Positions 42,192 through 52,294 of a DNA stretch of 64,000 bases are shown here, piece after piece. The first letter of the stretch is position 1. Each line of letters starts with the position of its first letter. A program made the position numbers and the translations under genes. The DNA is from Enoplolaimus lenunculus (Eukaryota; Nematoda; Enoplea; Enoplida; Thoracostomopsidae), in the NCBI GenBank assembly GCA_030248215.1, contig JASANG010001367.1, forward strand, positions 1-64,000, written 5' to 3'. The notes under the pieces are model-generated. The model did not search any database. It saw only the letters and a program-made list of their open reading frames with translations, and was not told the origin of the DNA.

Positions 42192-43497
42192 ACCCTTGCG
42201 CATAAATTTTTAAACGTTCAAAAATTGTTACAGCAAACACTTCGGCAACTAGCAACCCCACTGTTATCGCAGTAAAAATCGCACATAACAACGCAAACGT
42301 TGTATACGAAGAAACGCTCACTGGCTTGTAACTGTCACTTTGACTCATCCTTGCAGTTGAGCCACCAAGCGCTTGTGTCCTAATTTGATCATAAATGCCA
42401 CTTTCGACCATTGCCGAGTTAAAATACGACACCTTCCGGTAAAGGATAGGGTCAAAATTTTGATGAAGAAAATGGAACGCGTAGTACCACGTTTCGCCAT
42501 CGCTAAACGATCGTTGTTCCACGTGGGGGTGACCGTTCGCTATATACTGTGCTGCGGTTCCGTCCATACCAACTAAAGCGACGCCTTGTTTGCTGACGAC
42601 AGACTCGATTGCACCTTTGTACGAAACTTCGACGGTTCGTTCGAGTAAAGTTTTCCAAGTCGGTTGTGTTGCCATTGCCCAAAAATGAACCCATTTTTTG
42701 CTGAACGCAACAAATTTGTAGTTGCGCAACAACTCGACCAGCTCGCGGCGATTGCTTAACGAGTCGAGCGGACTTACAGGTTGAGCTGACAGATGTTGGT
42801 AGAAAAATTTCTTATACAACTTATTCAATAATTGTCCAAGTGTTCCGATAACGCATAAATGTAGCAAAGTTGCAGTTTTAGTTGCAGGCAGATATAAATT
42901 GCGAGCGCTATAAAGTTGGGCAGTGATGTTACGTAGTTCAAAGTGGACCATAAAGCATGCGTTGAGTACTGAAGATAGAACGGGCCAACTATTTTGACAC
43001 GCGTCCCGGTGTTTCCGTAGTATCGGCAACCTTTGAAGTAGCATCGCTATAACATATGAATTAATCGCTAGCAATAGTGCTCCGGCAATCCAAGCGTCAT
43101 ACGTAATTACTGCGAGTGGACTAAACGAAAATACATTTCTGTGAGCGTGGAGCAAAATCACAGATTTGGCTCCTATATAACCTGGGGTTATCCATTTCAC
43201 ATGAGGAAACCGTTGGTAAGTGACTGCCCAAATTGGTAACGGTACTGTGATGTTATGAGCTGTTTGGTAGGCGATGCTTTCGTTGAATGATCGAAATGTG
43301 GTAAATGTTGTGATAAGAAAACGCAACTGGTTTGGGTTTAAATAATCAACCAAGGTGGTCATAAGTTTTGGTACAATGGCACGTTGTCCCCACACGCTGC
43401 GATGAAGGCTTCGATGAATGGTGTTGTTTAGTTGAGTTGCAGCTGGAAGACGTTCGAACCAAGGCTCGTACTGGCCAAATATCATCAAAAGTTTCAT
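42178..43497 (-). CDS. Divergent ionotropic glutamate receptor-like channel, single long exon
   Basis: A 439-residue frame from ATG 43497 to TAG 42178. It has the iGluR/IR layout. An N-terminal lobe precedes a first membrane segment (about residues 125-155, including IAGALLLAINSYVIAMLL). A second hydrophobic stretch is KTATLLHLCVIGTLGQLL, followed by SAQPVSPLDSL, which recalls the conserved VSPIESAEDL after M3. A lobe like S2 follows, and a last membrane segment, TFALLCAIFTAITVGLLV. The pore motif SYTANLAAFL is not recognisable, so ligand and ion selectivity cannot be predicted. The ligand lobe looks short, so upstream exons may exist. The last four residues (WPHG) and the stop come from a type A element; the empty site would have read AQG then TGA, so the insertion changed only the tail. 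AT tract and spacer lie upstream. Confidence 0.62.
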   Translation of the reverse strand: MKLLMIFGQYEPWFERLPAATQLNNTIHRSLHRSVWGQRAIVPKLMTTLVDYLNPNQLRFLITTFTTFRSFNESIAYQTAHNITVPLPIWAVTYQRFPHVKWITPGYIGAKSVILLHAHRNVFSFSPLAVITYDAWIAGALLLAINSYVIAMLLQRLPILRKHRDACQNSWPVLSSVLNACFMVHFELRNITAQLYSARNLYLPATKTATLLHLCVIGTLGQLLNKLYKKFFYQHLSAQPVSPLDSLSNRRELVELLRNYKFVAFSKKWVHFWAMATQPTWKTLLERTVEVSYKGAIESVVSKQGVALVGMDGTAAQYIANGHPHVEQRSFSDGETWYYAFHFLHQNFDPILYRKVSYFNSAMVESGIYDQIRTQALGGSTARMSQSDSYKPVSVSSYTTFALLCAIFTAITVGLLVAEVFAVTIFERLKIYAQGWPHG

Positions 43498-43696
43498 GTT
43501 GAACAAAAGTTTTGAATTTATAGGGTTTTTTAAGATTACGGTGAAATTTAGAATGAGTTTGTACTGATAAATTTGGTCGAAAATGACCGTTTGCTGGTTT
43601 TATATAAATTTGTTGAACTTTAAATTTAAATTTCAAAATAAAATAAAAATGGGATATACAACAAGTGTACAGCAGCTATAATTATTGCTGTATAGC

Positions 43697-43780
<84 letters not shown>

Positions 43781-44987
43781 TATAACTGTTAAATCCACGT
43801 AATTGAATGTATTCTCAACTGTGTGTAGCACTCATAATCAATTAATAGCGATAGATTATCTAAAAGCTTCTAAAGAACTGCGCCTTTTCTCATGAATATT
43901 TCTTATTTCATCTGAGATGTAATTTTAAGGTAAGATTCGAAAACGTGACTCTCGCATTGGAGGCGTTTATTTAGACCTTAAGGTTATTCGCTCCAGCCCG
44001 ACTGGCTCGCACGTCTTGTGAAGATTTTATACAGCGTATACGCGCATATAATTGTTACGCTACGCATGGAGCATAAAATGTCGCGTACCCAGTTTACGCT
44101 AAAATGATTACCGCCTGAGCCAATGTACAGTACAGTGGCGGAACAGTTGTCTAAAGCATATTCCTAAGCCTAAGCCGAAGTCGAACAGTGCGAATGGAGC
44201 TTATACTTAAAGCCTAAAGCCTAAGCAAAAAATAACTATAAAAGTTTAAGCTTATTCTTGCCACAGAGTAAACGTTCTACCCCTGATCTCTACCTGGGCC
44301 GCCGTCTGTATACGACCACAGGTTTGATAAATCGTACATCAGCTCAAATAGTTATAGTTTCCACGCTACGCTCAAAACGACAGCAACTCGTAAAAATTAA
44401 TGAAACACGATTATGTTTCATAGCAAAAGCCGAACACAATCGAATTAAAAAATAAATCTGAACCATGGCTCGGTTCGAATTACAACATTATTGTTGCGGG
44501 CGAAAAAAAACCGACCAGCGGCTGATCAAAGACCATCAAATTATTGGCCTCGATTGAATATATACCACAAACCCTGTTTAGTGTTCACCGCCGTTAAAAT
44601 GTGGATCGGGGTTTAGTGCCATCGTTTAAGATCAAACAGTGCCGAAACAGGCTAAAGTGCAGCCAGAAAATCTGACGTGGGCAGCCTCTTGCGATGACCA
44701 AAATAATTTTTCAAGTTTTTTGTTTAAAATCTTGTTCAGAGACGCGGAAGCTCTCTTTATGGTCGGGGTCCCGAAATGGGTGCTATGGCGGGTGGCTGGT
44801 CCGACCTTGAAAGCAAGGCTGGCCAATGATACTTTTGGAAAAAGTGCACAGTTTTCCTGTGGTTTGGGTGGTATAAAAAATGTGTGCCCGCGTCGCGATT
44901 TGTCGTGCCAAGCCCCAGTTCAACAAAAAAATGTTTAATAATGCGTATAAAATGTGTAACTTTCAAGAATACGGGTGACGCTATACT
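43498..44987. other. 5' flank of the channel gene with repeats
   Basis: (TA)n tract at about 43700-43783. A diverged type E element with tRNA-like B box (TAAGATTCGAAAACG on the other strand) at about 43885-44100. A type A element at about 44118-44300. The 99- and 69-codon frames near 44640-44960 on both strands match nothing I know. Confidence 0.45.
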
Positions 44988-45178
44988 GGCCCATGCTACT
45001 TTAAGGGTGTACAGGTTTCAGGTGGGTCTATAAAACAGTGGGTTTAGATTCTACATTACAATGTTTTTGCTTAGGCTTAGGTTTAGGATTAGGAACACAT
45101 TTTTGCAACGCGTAGACTTAGGCTTCGGCTTAGGAATACGCTTAATCTACTGTTACGTCCCTAAAAGTAGCATTGGTC
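44988..45178 (+). mobile_element. Type B TTAGGC-bearing MITE
   Basis: GGCCCATGCTACTTTAAGGG to CCCTAAAAGTAGCATTGGTC, with 8-bp flanks GCTATACT and GCTCTACT (one change). Confidence 0.85.
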
Positions 45179-45336
45179 GCTCTACTTGTAGCCGTCTGGC
45201 GCCGTGCATCACCGTCAGTCATCATCTGGTATCGTACGCGAATAATTCGCGTATGATACCACATTGTGATGAACAATGTGACATGGCGCCGGACCATAAC
45301 GCACGACACCGGACGTCATCTAAAATATAACGCGAT

Positions 45337-45650
45337 CCGGCGGATATATTCAGCATTTTGAAGGAATATGCTACCGTTAACCCTTCAATGGTGTCGGTTA
45401 TGGATCAAGCGCAACACGACCTGGGTATATTACTTTCGTTTACACCAAATAGCACTTATCTGCTGTCGTTCCAGCCAGTGGCCCACAAATACCAACAGTT
45501 CCAAGTTTCTAGAAAGCTGCGCAAACCTAACCCCGTTAGGATTACACCCTAAAATTTCCCAAGTTCCGAGCCGTATTAATCTAAACCACGTTAGAAATAC
45601 ACCAAGTTTTCCGACCAAACCAACCCTGTTAGAATTGCCGAATTAATGTT
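45337..45650 (+). CDS. Unassigned ORF fragment beside CCCCGTTAG repeats
   Basis: A plus-strand frame (ATG 45358 to TAA at about 45552) includes VNPSMVSVMDQAQHDLGILL and LLSFQPVAHKYQQFQ, which read like ordinary protein. Its end dissolves into a degenerate AACCCCGTTAGGATTACACC-type repeat (45525-45700). No family recognised and no splice sites I trust. It may be a leftover exon. Confidence 0.2.
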
Positions 45651-45867
45651 GAATTGCAAACCTAAACCCCGTTAGATTTACTAAACTACAATTCCTCAAA
45701 TTTCCTTAAATTCCCGAGGTTCCCCAATTATTCTATAACAGCAGTAACCTATTACTGGGTGTCAAGCACAGCGTCCTTCGCACTACAAGTAACCAGTATA
45801 ACCCGGTTTCCTTCACATACTAGCCACCGTGGCAATACCTAATTTCAGTTCTGCACATACCGAAAAC

Positions 45868-46057
45868 GGCCAATGTTACTTTAAAGGGCGTAAATTCAGA
45901 TTAAGCGTATTCCAAAGCCTAAGCCTAAACGTTGCAAAAATGAATTCCTAAACCTAAGCCTAAGCCTAAACCTACGCAAAAAATGTAATCTAGAATCTAA
46001 ACCTACTTTTTTATAGACCCACCAAAAACCTGGACGCCCCTTAAAGTAACATGGGCC
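45868..46057 (+). mobile_element. Type B TTAGGC-bearing MITE, perfect 8-bp duplication
   Basis: GGCCAATGTTACTTTAAAGG to CCCCTTAAAGTAACATGGGCC, flanked by CCGAAAAC at 45860-45867 and 46058-46065. CCTAAGCCTAAGCCTAAACC inside. Confidence 0.9.
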
Positions 46058-46701
46058 CCGAAAACAATCACTTCCCTGAAATTCTAGAATCTCCACAAAA
46101 ACCAATGAGAAAAATGAACACTACTCAAAAATAAGACGCACCGACTTCTAACCAGCTATGATTTAACAGAGGTTACGGTCCTGGCTACCCATATGCATCT
46201 CGATCTAATTTGCATACAGACCGACACCAGCTTTACGTGTCGCCCCACAAATTAAATCCAGAGCCACATTCAAGCTATGCAACAACAACAACAATAATAA
46301 TACATGCCGGACCCTCCACGACCGACTCGCTGAATGGTTTTTAGCAAATGCAGCCTATGACATTATGCAACAATATTTAACGGCCACACAAGGCCGAGGT
46401 AAAACTAACATTGCGGAAACAGCCGCCATAGCACAGTTTATATCTCTTCCGCCTTCTAGCAACGCCTAAGCCTAACTTAAGTTGTAAGAGAGACTAGACG
46501 GAGCCAGGGATTAAGGTGTGGTTTAATAATTTGGTTTTAGATTGTATTTTAGTTTTTACTTTGAAATATAATTAACAACTGGCACAGCCGCCTACAAATA
46601 CATTGCAAGATGATGATCAGATGCAAGCGATGAGCAGATGCCCAAATGGGTGTACCTTAGTGTGCAACCGGAGGTGATAAGTACCGGAACCGGAGCCTTA
46701 T
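46058..46701. other. Unassigned stretch with a short open frame
   Basis: A plus-strand frame of about 85 codons ends at about 46468, including RLAEWFLANAAYDIMQQYL and a polyAsn run from an (AAC)n tract. I do not recognise it. No other content apart from a repeat edge (GTGTGCAACCGGAGG, 46662) split by the next element. Confidence 0.25.
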
Positions 46702-47380
46702 GCGGGGTTCACGTTATAACTGGGGCAGCCTGGAACACGGTTTGTCCCTATGACTATAGCTGGTAACATTTTGTCTGACCGTTTATCCGCTATGAGATTC
46801 AAAAAATTTGAATGGTTCGCTATCCTGATGTGACATTCACTGTTTGTAGTGCAATATCATATGATATTCCACATACTGTCTGCCAATATCATATGACGTA
46901 TTTGAAAATGTCTGCAAAGTTGTGGTAAACTAGCTTGATTGTACTGTAGAATGTCATATGATACTAAAATTTCAAATTTGAATTATTTGTACTTAGGAGT
47001 ATATTTTGGGAAAAACTTAGCGAGAAACAAAACGGTAGAAGCTTATTCAACTTGCGAAATCATTTAATGCTGTATTATCCGAATTTTTACTGTTTTATTT
47101 AGCGTGCACAAATTCCATTGTCCTGTATAAATATCATATGATATTTAGTATAATTTTGGAATATCATATGATATTCGCATAAATGTCCCGCAGTATCATA
47201 TGACAAATGGTTATTTGTATACGATGATCGCTTGACATCAGTGATTTGTAAGCCAATGTCATACGACATTCACATTTTGTCTACATAAACGCTATTCGGA
47301 TCCCAAAATTTTATGTTGATGTCGAATCAACTTGGACAAAACGTGTTCCAAGCTGCCCCAGTTATAACGTGAACGCCGCA
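46702..47380. mobile_element. Type G element, intact, with ATATCATATGATAT palindromes
   Basis: Inverted ends of about 45 bp: TGCGGGGTTCACGTTATAAC and GTTATAACGTGAACGCCGCA, extending into CTGGGGCAGC/GCTGCCCCAG and GGAACACGGTTTGTCC/GGACAAAACGTGTTCC. TTA on both sides is a probable 3-bp target duplication, as in PIF/Harbinger elements. The empty site is seen at about 10240 (CCTAAGGTCAACAAAACTTG). The interior carries at least six near-palindromes of ATATCATATGATAT type. No transposase. Confidence 0.8.
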
Positions 47381-48476
47381 TTAGGTCAACAAAACTTGGA
47401 GCGGAAACTCTAGGCGAATTCGGTTGTGCCGCTAAATTATGTAGTTAAAACGATGTTTAATTTGTTAATTTTAGCAAATACCTGTAAACCGTTGTCAAAA
47501 ATTTTGGGTTTAGAATTATATCATTAGGATACCGACAATTTGTTATCAAAATTATATCAAAACCTAATAGACGACAACCGCTCCGAACGATTAAAGCTAT
47601 ACAAAATTTCACTACCGAAATTGCCCGTATAAGTTGTTGGGTTCCTGAACTGGGTGGGTACAGAAACGCATATGAAACTCCGTCTGTGTGAACCTATTTT
47701 GAGGAGGGCAGCCCTGCTGTGAGTTTGTATTCGAGTCCGACAATCACCAAATTTAAACCCTCAACTCAGGTTCACAGGGACCAGTAATACAGGTTGTTTT
47801 ATTGAAGTAATACGCGAGTTATATACGAACGACACAATAATAATAATAATAATGACGGTTCAGCTACGATATTCCGGGGAATTCGAATTAGCTGAAAAAT
47901 GCGGGCGAAATTTGCCCGAAATTGACTGATGAGGCCGAAGTAATTAATATGGCCGCTATCCGTGGACTTTTAATCCAATAGATAATTTTTGATAAATGCT
48001 CATTATGCGGTGAAAATATGAAACATCATAAAACCTGTTGGTCGGTGGTATGACTGCAAACTATAGTGAACAGTGTGCCGGCACTATAAATATGGGTTTC
48101 GGCTACCGCAATCCGGGCGTAGTGAGGGGGGTTTAGATGTCGTTGTATATCCGACAGCCCGAACGTCTGGTAAAAACTCTAACACAGCTTTTTCTGCCGG
48201 AACCGGATTCAGGTCTCTAGTTGTACCCTGGTACAGCCGTATTGCCAGCTCATACTGAATATTTGAATATATAGTTCCAATTTTTGGAAATGTCGGTAAT
48301 TTAAGCTGCTGTTTTGGCATAAAGATACTGAAATATTTTGTATATCATATTACGGAAATAAATAACAATACGAATATTGAGTTAACGACATATTCCGGTA
48401 TTTCAAAGTTATATTATGACAGTGATCAAAGAATCATATGCAACAAATCTGTAATAAACCCAGTCATATCTGAATA
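47381..48476. other. Unassigned intergenic stretch
   Basis: Short (AAT)n near 47840; a GGTTTCGGCTACCGCAATCC...GTTGTACCCTGGTAC repeat edge near 48090-48235. No gene seen. Confidence 0.4.
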
Positions 48477-48630
48477 GGCGCATGTAAAGATCAGGGGCGG
48501 AACGTTTTTCTGCGGGACTAGAATAAAATATGCTTAAGCTTGAGACTAGGTTTTTTGTTTGGCTTAGGCTTAGGATTAGACTTAGGAATATGCTTATAAT
48601 ACTGTTCTGTCCCTGTTTTTTACATTGGCC
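48477..48630 (+). mobile_element. Type A MITE, short copy
   Basis: GGCGCATGTAAAGATCAGGG to CCCTGTTTTTTACATTGGCC, flanked by TCTGAATA and TCTGACTA (8 bp, one change). Only two or three TTAGG(C/A) units inside. Confidence 0.8.
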
Positions 48631-49005
48631 TCTGACTACGCAACGTAGAATTCGTCGCGTGACAATTTAGCTTCCGGCAGTGTCCCGGAAGTCTAAGCCT
48701 AAGTATAAAGTGATGGCCAATAAATTTCCCAGTCGGCAGGATTTTGTGCTACAAGTTGTCGGTCGACGTATGACTACAACATATATGTACGATATATCAA
48801 TATATATTCTAACCTATTTGTCGTACCATAGTTTTTAGCACTACGTGCCGTACCTGTACTGCAGTTCGCCCTTGAGTCGGTTTTGACCCTTTGAACAAGT
48901 ATAATTTCCTCAAATACGTGTTGTATGAGAGCTACCACCGTACGTTGCGTTTTGCCCATACCCTACCCTCAGTTAAAGGAGAGGTTGTTAACTGCAGCCA
49001 GAGCA

Positions 49006-49265
49006 CACCCTGTAAATCCAAGTGAGTTAGTTGATTTTATTAACTCAGTATGAGTTGAATCACTCAGTCTGAATTAGGACTTTCAGAACTCAGAATTCTG
49101 AGTCAGTAAAACTCGCTCTGCGTTAATTATTCAACTTACGCTCAATCAACTGAACTCAGAGTGAGGATCAACTTAACTTAGAGTGAGTTAATGTTTACTG
49201 TTACTAACTCAGAAATGACTAACTCTCTAGCTGGATTGGTTAATCAACTCATTGGAATTTAGAGT
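49006..49265 (+). mobile_element. Type C MITE
   Basis: CACCCTGTAAATCCAAGTGA to TTGGAATTTAGAGTG, inverse ends with scattered changes. Internal AACTCAGAGTGAG words. Confidence 0.7.
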
Positions 49266-49624
49266 GCAGCTAATCTTATATCAGGAATATAAAACGGGCA
49301 ACGTTTTACGTTTTATATTGCAACAGTATTTGTCAGCTATCAAGGTTTTAACAGCCCTCTAAATCAAGGGGGTAAAAGAAATGTGCAACGCGTGCCAAGT
49401 ACATTTTTTTCTGCACAGAATGTACTCAGTTGAACGCTCACGTTGAGTTGTGTATCATCTACTATTGGTTCTGTTAAACACTATTTAATACCTCAGTTAA
49501 AATGTCAAATAGAAAGAAAAGCAACACGAGAATAACGAAAACTCAAGCTTTAACTGGACGCTCAACTCGACTGTAAAACCAAGCAAGAATAAACTGTAAC
49601 TGAATGCTTGGGAAAATTTACATA

Positions 49625-50396
49625 GTCTTTGTATTCAAGGATAACAGGGGCGGAACATTATTATAAGCATATACCTACGCCTTAGCCTAAGCAAGCCTAA
49701 GCGAAGCAAAAAAATAACTTGTCTAAAGCTTATAAGCGTACTCTGTTCTACTCCCACAGAAAAACGTTCCGCCCATGATCTTTACATCGGCCCAAGTATG
49801 TAATCCTTATTTCCAATGACACATGTGTGGAGTCAACCTCACTGTTTTTGCCCAAGTATTTATCGTTTTGTTGAGCTAATTACCCCCCAATATATATTCT
49901 TGACAATCGTTGTGCCGGGCCCGTAGCCAACGGGGGGTCTGAGAGGATCAGCTTCCCCTGGCAAATTCGGCCCCCAATAGAAAGTTTTAAAGCTTGTTTG
50001 TAGGTCATCGAAAACCTTAGTATGCCCCTTCGGAAAAATTTTGTTCACCAGTAGCAAGGTGGGCTGGCGTAGGGGCCTACTGTGTACATCTTCAAACCTT
50101 ACGTTTTCTATACCGAATTCATCGCAAACTCAAGCTTTTGTTAAACAATTGAATACCAATCTTGAGCCTAGAGCCCGTATTCTCAAATGTGGCCGGCACC
50201 TATCACCAGTTGGTAATCGGTCATGTAACTTTGGAACCAGCGCATGGTGAGATTCGAAATTTGGCACATTTTTCTGCGTTTATTAATTTGCTCTACTTCT
50301 GTACCAATTTTGAGCTCTGCAATTACACGTCATGTTCGTCAGTTTGAAAACCTATCGCTAACTGATGATAGATGCTATATGCATTTGAGAATATGT
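49625..50396. repeat. Cluster: type A, GGGCCCGTAGCC repeat, type I
   Basis: 49625-49792 is a degraded type A element (ATAACAGGGGCGGAACATTA, ends TTTACATCGGCC). 49916-50076 is a GGGCCCGTAGCC-family repeat (GTGCCGGGCCCGTAGCCAAC). 50170-50396 is a type I MITE (TTCTCAAATGTGGCCGGCAC to GCATTTGAGAATATG). Confidence 0.55.
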
Positions 50397-51233
50397 GCCA
50401 TTTAAACTAAGCTTTCTTTTATGAATGTCTTACGTCAAAATATTACCGTAGACAGCCGGTGTAAGCTAAATATAATTTGTACTTAATTTACGTTTACAAA
50501 ACTGCTTTTGTATTGAAATTCAGTTCTGTGAATGGTACGAGAATTCTTTATTCAGCGCAAATAGGCTTTAGATGTTTTTTAGGTAAAAAGCGTCTAAAAA
50601 CGTTACGTAAGCTTTAAAAGCAGACACTTTATACTACAGCAACTTAATGGTTTACAGCTTTATCAACAGCGAGTTCGCCAATTAAAAAAGCGTGTTATGT
50701 GCCTAATTTCGTATTTAATGACTATACGCTTTGTAAGCTTATTCGGTCAAACCCAGTAAACCGGATACTGATACCACTCAAAGGTACACGTTTTAGGGAT
50801 GAGCCAGATATGAAAACGCCACGAGAAGTCACAAGCCGCGACCACCTACGCTTTCAAGCTCGGGGACTTTTGATACATCATTATCAAATAAACTCATCGT
50901 ATAAAATGAACAGGTTAGTGCCCGGAGGAGGGAGGGGCTGGAATCCTTTAGAAACCTTTTGGACCCAGAAAAATTTTTTACCCTTGCTTGTTAACTTTTT
51001 GAAATCATTGTAAGCCTCTGGTAAAAAGTTATTTTTTGCCCCTCCGGTTTAGCTAGCATAAGGTGATTTGGCTGCGGGATTGGTAATAGCTATGTCAGTT
51101 TTACTTTATTGCATACTTACATGTTGTAAAATTTTGATGATTTGACGTCACAGATTATATTATAAAACGCTGTGCTGTTTTTGTTCATTATGGCTTTAGA
51201 TTAAGCACATACTTCAACTGTTATAATAAACTC
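50397..51233. other. Unassigned intergenic stretch
   Basis: A plus-strand 104-codon frame at 50699-51013 holds no recognised domain, and its second half lies in a GGTTAGTGCCCGGAGGAGGG repeat. No gene supported. Confidence 0.35.
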
Positions 51234-51444
51234 GGCCAATGTTACTTTAAGGTGCGTAACAGTAGATTAAGCGTATTCATAAGCCTAAGCATATAGCCTA
51301 AGCATTGCAAGAATGTGTTCCTAAACCTATAAGCCTAAGCCTAAGCCTAAACCTAAGCCTAAACGTAAAATGTAATCTAGAATCGAAACTTACTCTTTTA
51401 TAGACCCAGCAGAAATCTGGATGCCTTTTAAAGTAACATGGGCC
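51234..51444 (+). mobile_element. Type B TTAGGC-bearing MITE
   Basis: GGCCAATGTTACTTTAAGGT to CCTTTTAAAGTAACATGGGCC, flanked by ATAAACTC and ATAAACTT (8 bp, one change). CCTAAGCCTAAGCCTAAACC inside. Confidence 0.85.
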
Positions 51445-51708
51445 ATAAACTTATGAATATTCATATATATTATATATGTACTTATATATACATATATACA
51501 TATACATATACACATATATAAATATGTATATGTTGCTTATGAAATGTTTCAATTCAGTTCAAAAGTGTCATTCTGCCTTGTTTTATTGGTCTATTAACGG
51601 GAAACACAATGGATTCGCATCGTCTAAAATTTCGGGAAGGAATGATAAAATGGTCTTAGATGTTCGCTTATAGGCTTAGATAGAAATGTGGGCTTTCATT
51701 TTTTGTTA

Positions 51709-52213
51709 CACTGTTAATTTTAACGAGTTGATTAATCAGCTCACAGTTCGAGAATTAGTTTTTTCTGAGTTAATAAACAGTAAACATTAACAGCATCTGA
51801 TTTGAATGAATTCCGCATGAGTTAAGAGTCTTACAATGAAGTTGACACAACTGTGACTTTTCAAAGTCCTAATTCAGACTCAGTGAAGCAAATCATTCGG
51901 AAAATCAGTTAACTGCAATTAGAAGTGTAGGCTTTTGAAGCCAAAACACATCTCCAGGTACACTGTATGTTTCAGTGAGTTGATATCATCTCAAAATGGA
52001 GTTGAATCACTCAGTCTGAGTTAGGACCATCAGAACTCAGAATTTCGAATTGATCCAATTCATTCTTAGTTAATTAATCAACTCACCCAGAGTCAACTCA
52101 ACTTAGAGTAAATATCAACTCAACTCAGAGTAAGCTAATGTTTGCTGATATTAATTCAGAAATAAACAACTCGCTAACTGAATTGATTAATCAACTCATT
52201 GGAATTTACAGTG
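51709..52213 (+). mobile_element. Two type C MITEs in tandem upstream of the GPCR
   Basis: A degraded copy at 51709-51928 (CACTGTTAATTTTAACGAGT to TTAGAAGTG) and a fuller one at 51961-52213 (CACTGTATGTTTCAGTGAGT to TTGGAATTTACAGTG). The second ends 82 bp before the GPCR start codon, so it lies in the promoter or leader. Confidence 0.7.
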
Positions 52214-52294
52214 TATTATATCTTGCTGAAAAGTAGGATACTCACAAATTTTCACAGCCAAATTATTAACATACGTTAATAAACCTGAAAAGTA

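Noticed and set aside
44640-44966. Overlapping 99- and 69-codon frames on opposite strands
   Set aside because: Neither resembles a known family and no splice sites or signals support either.
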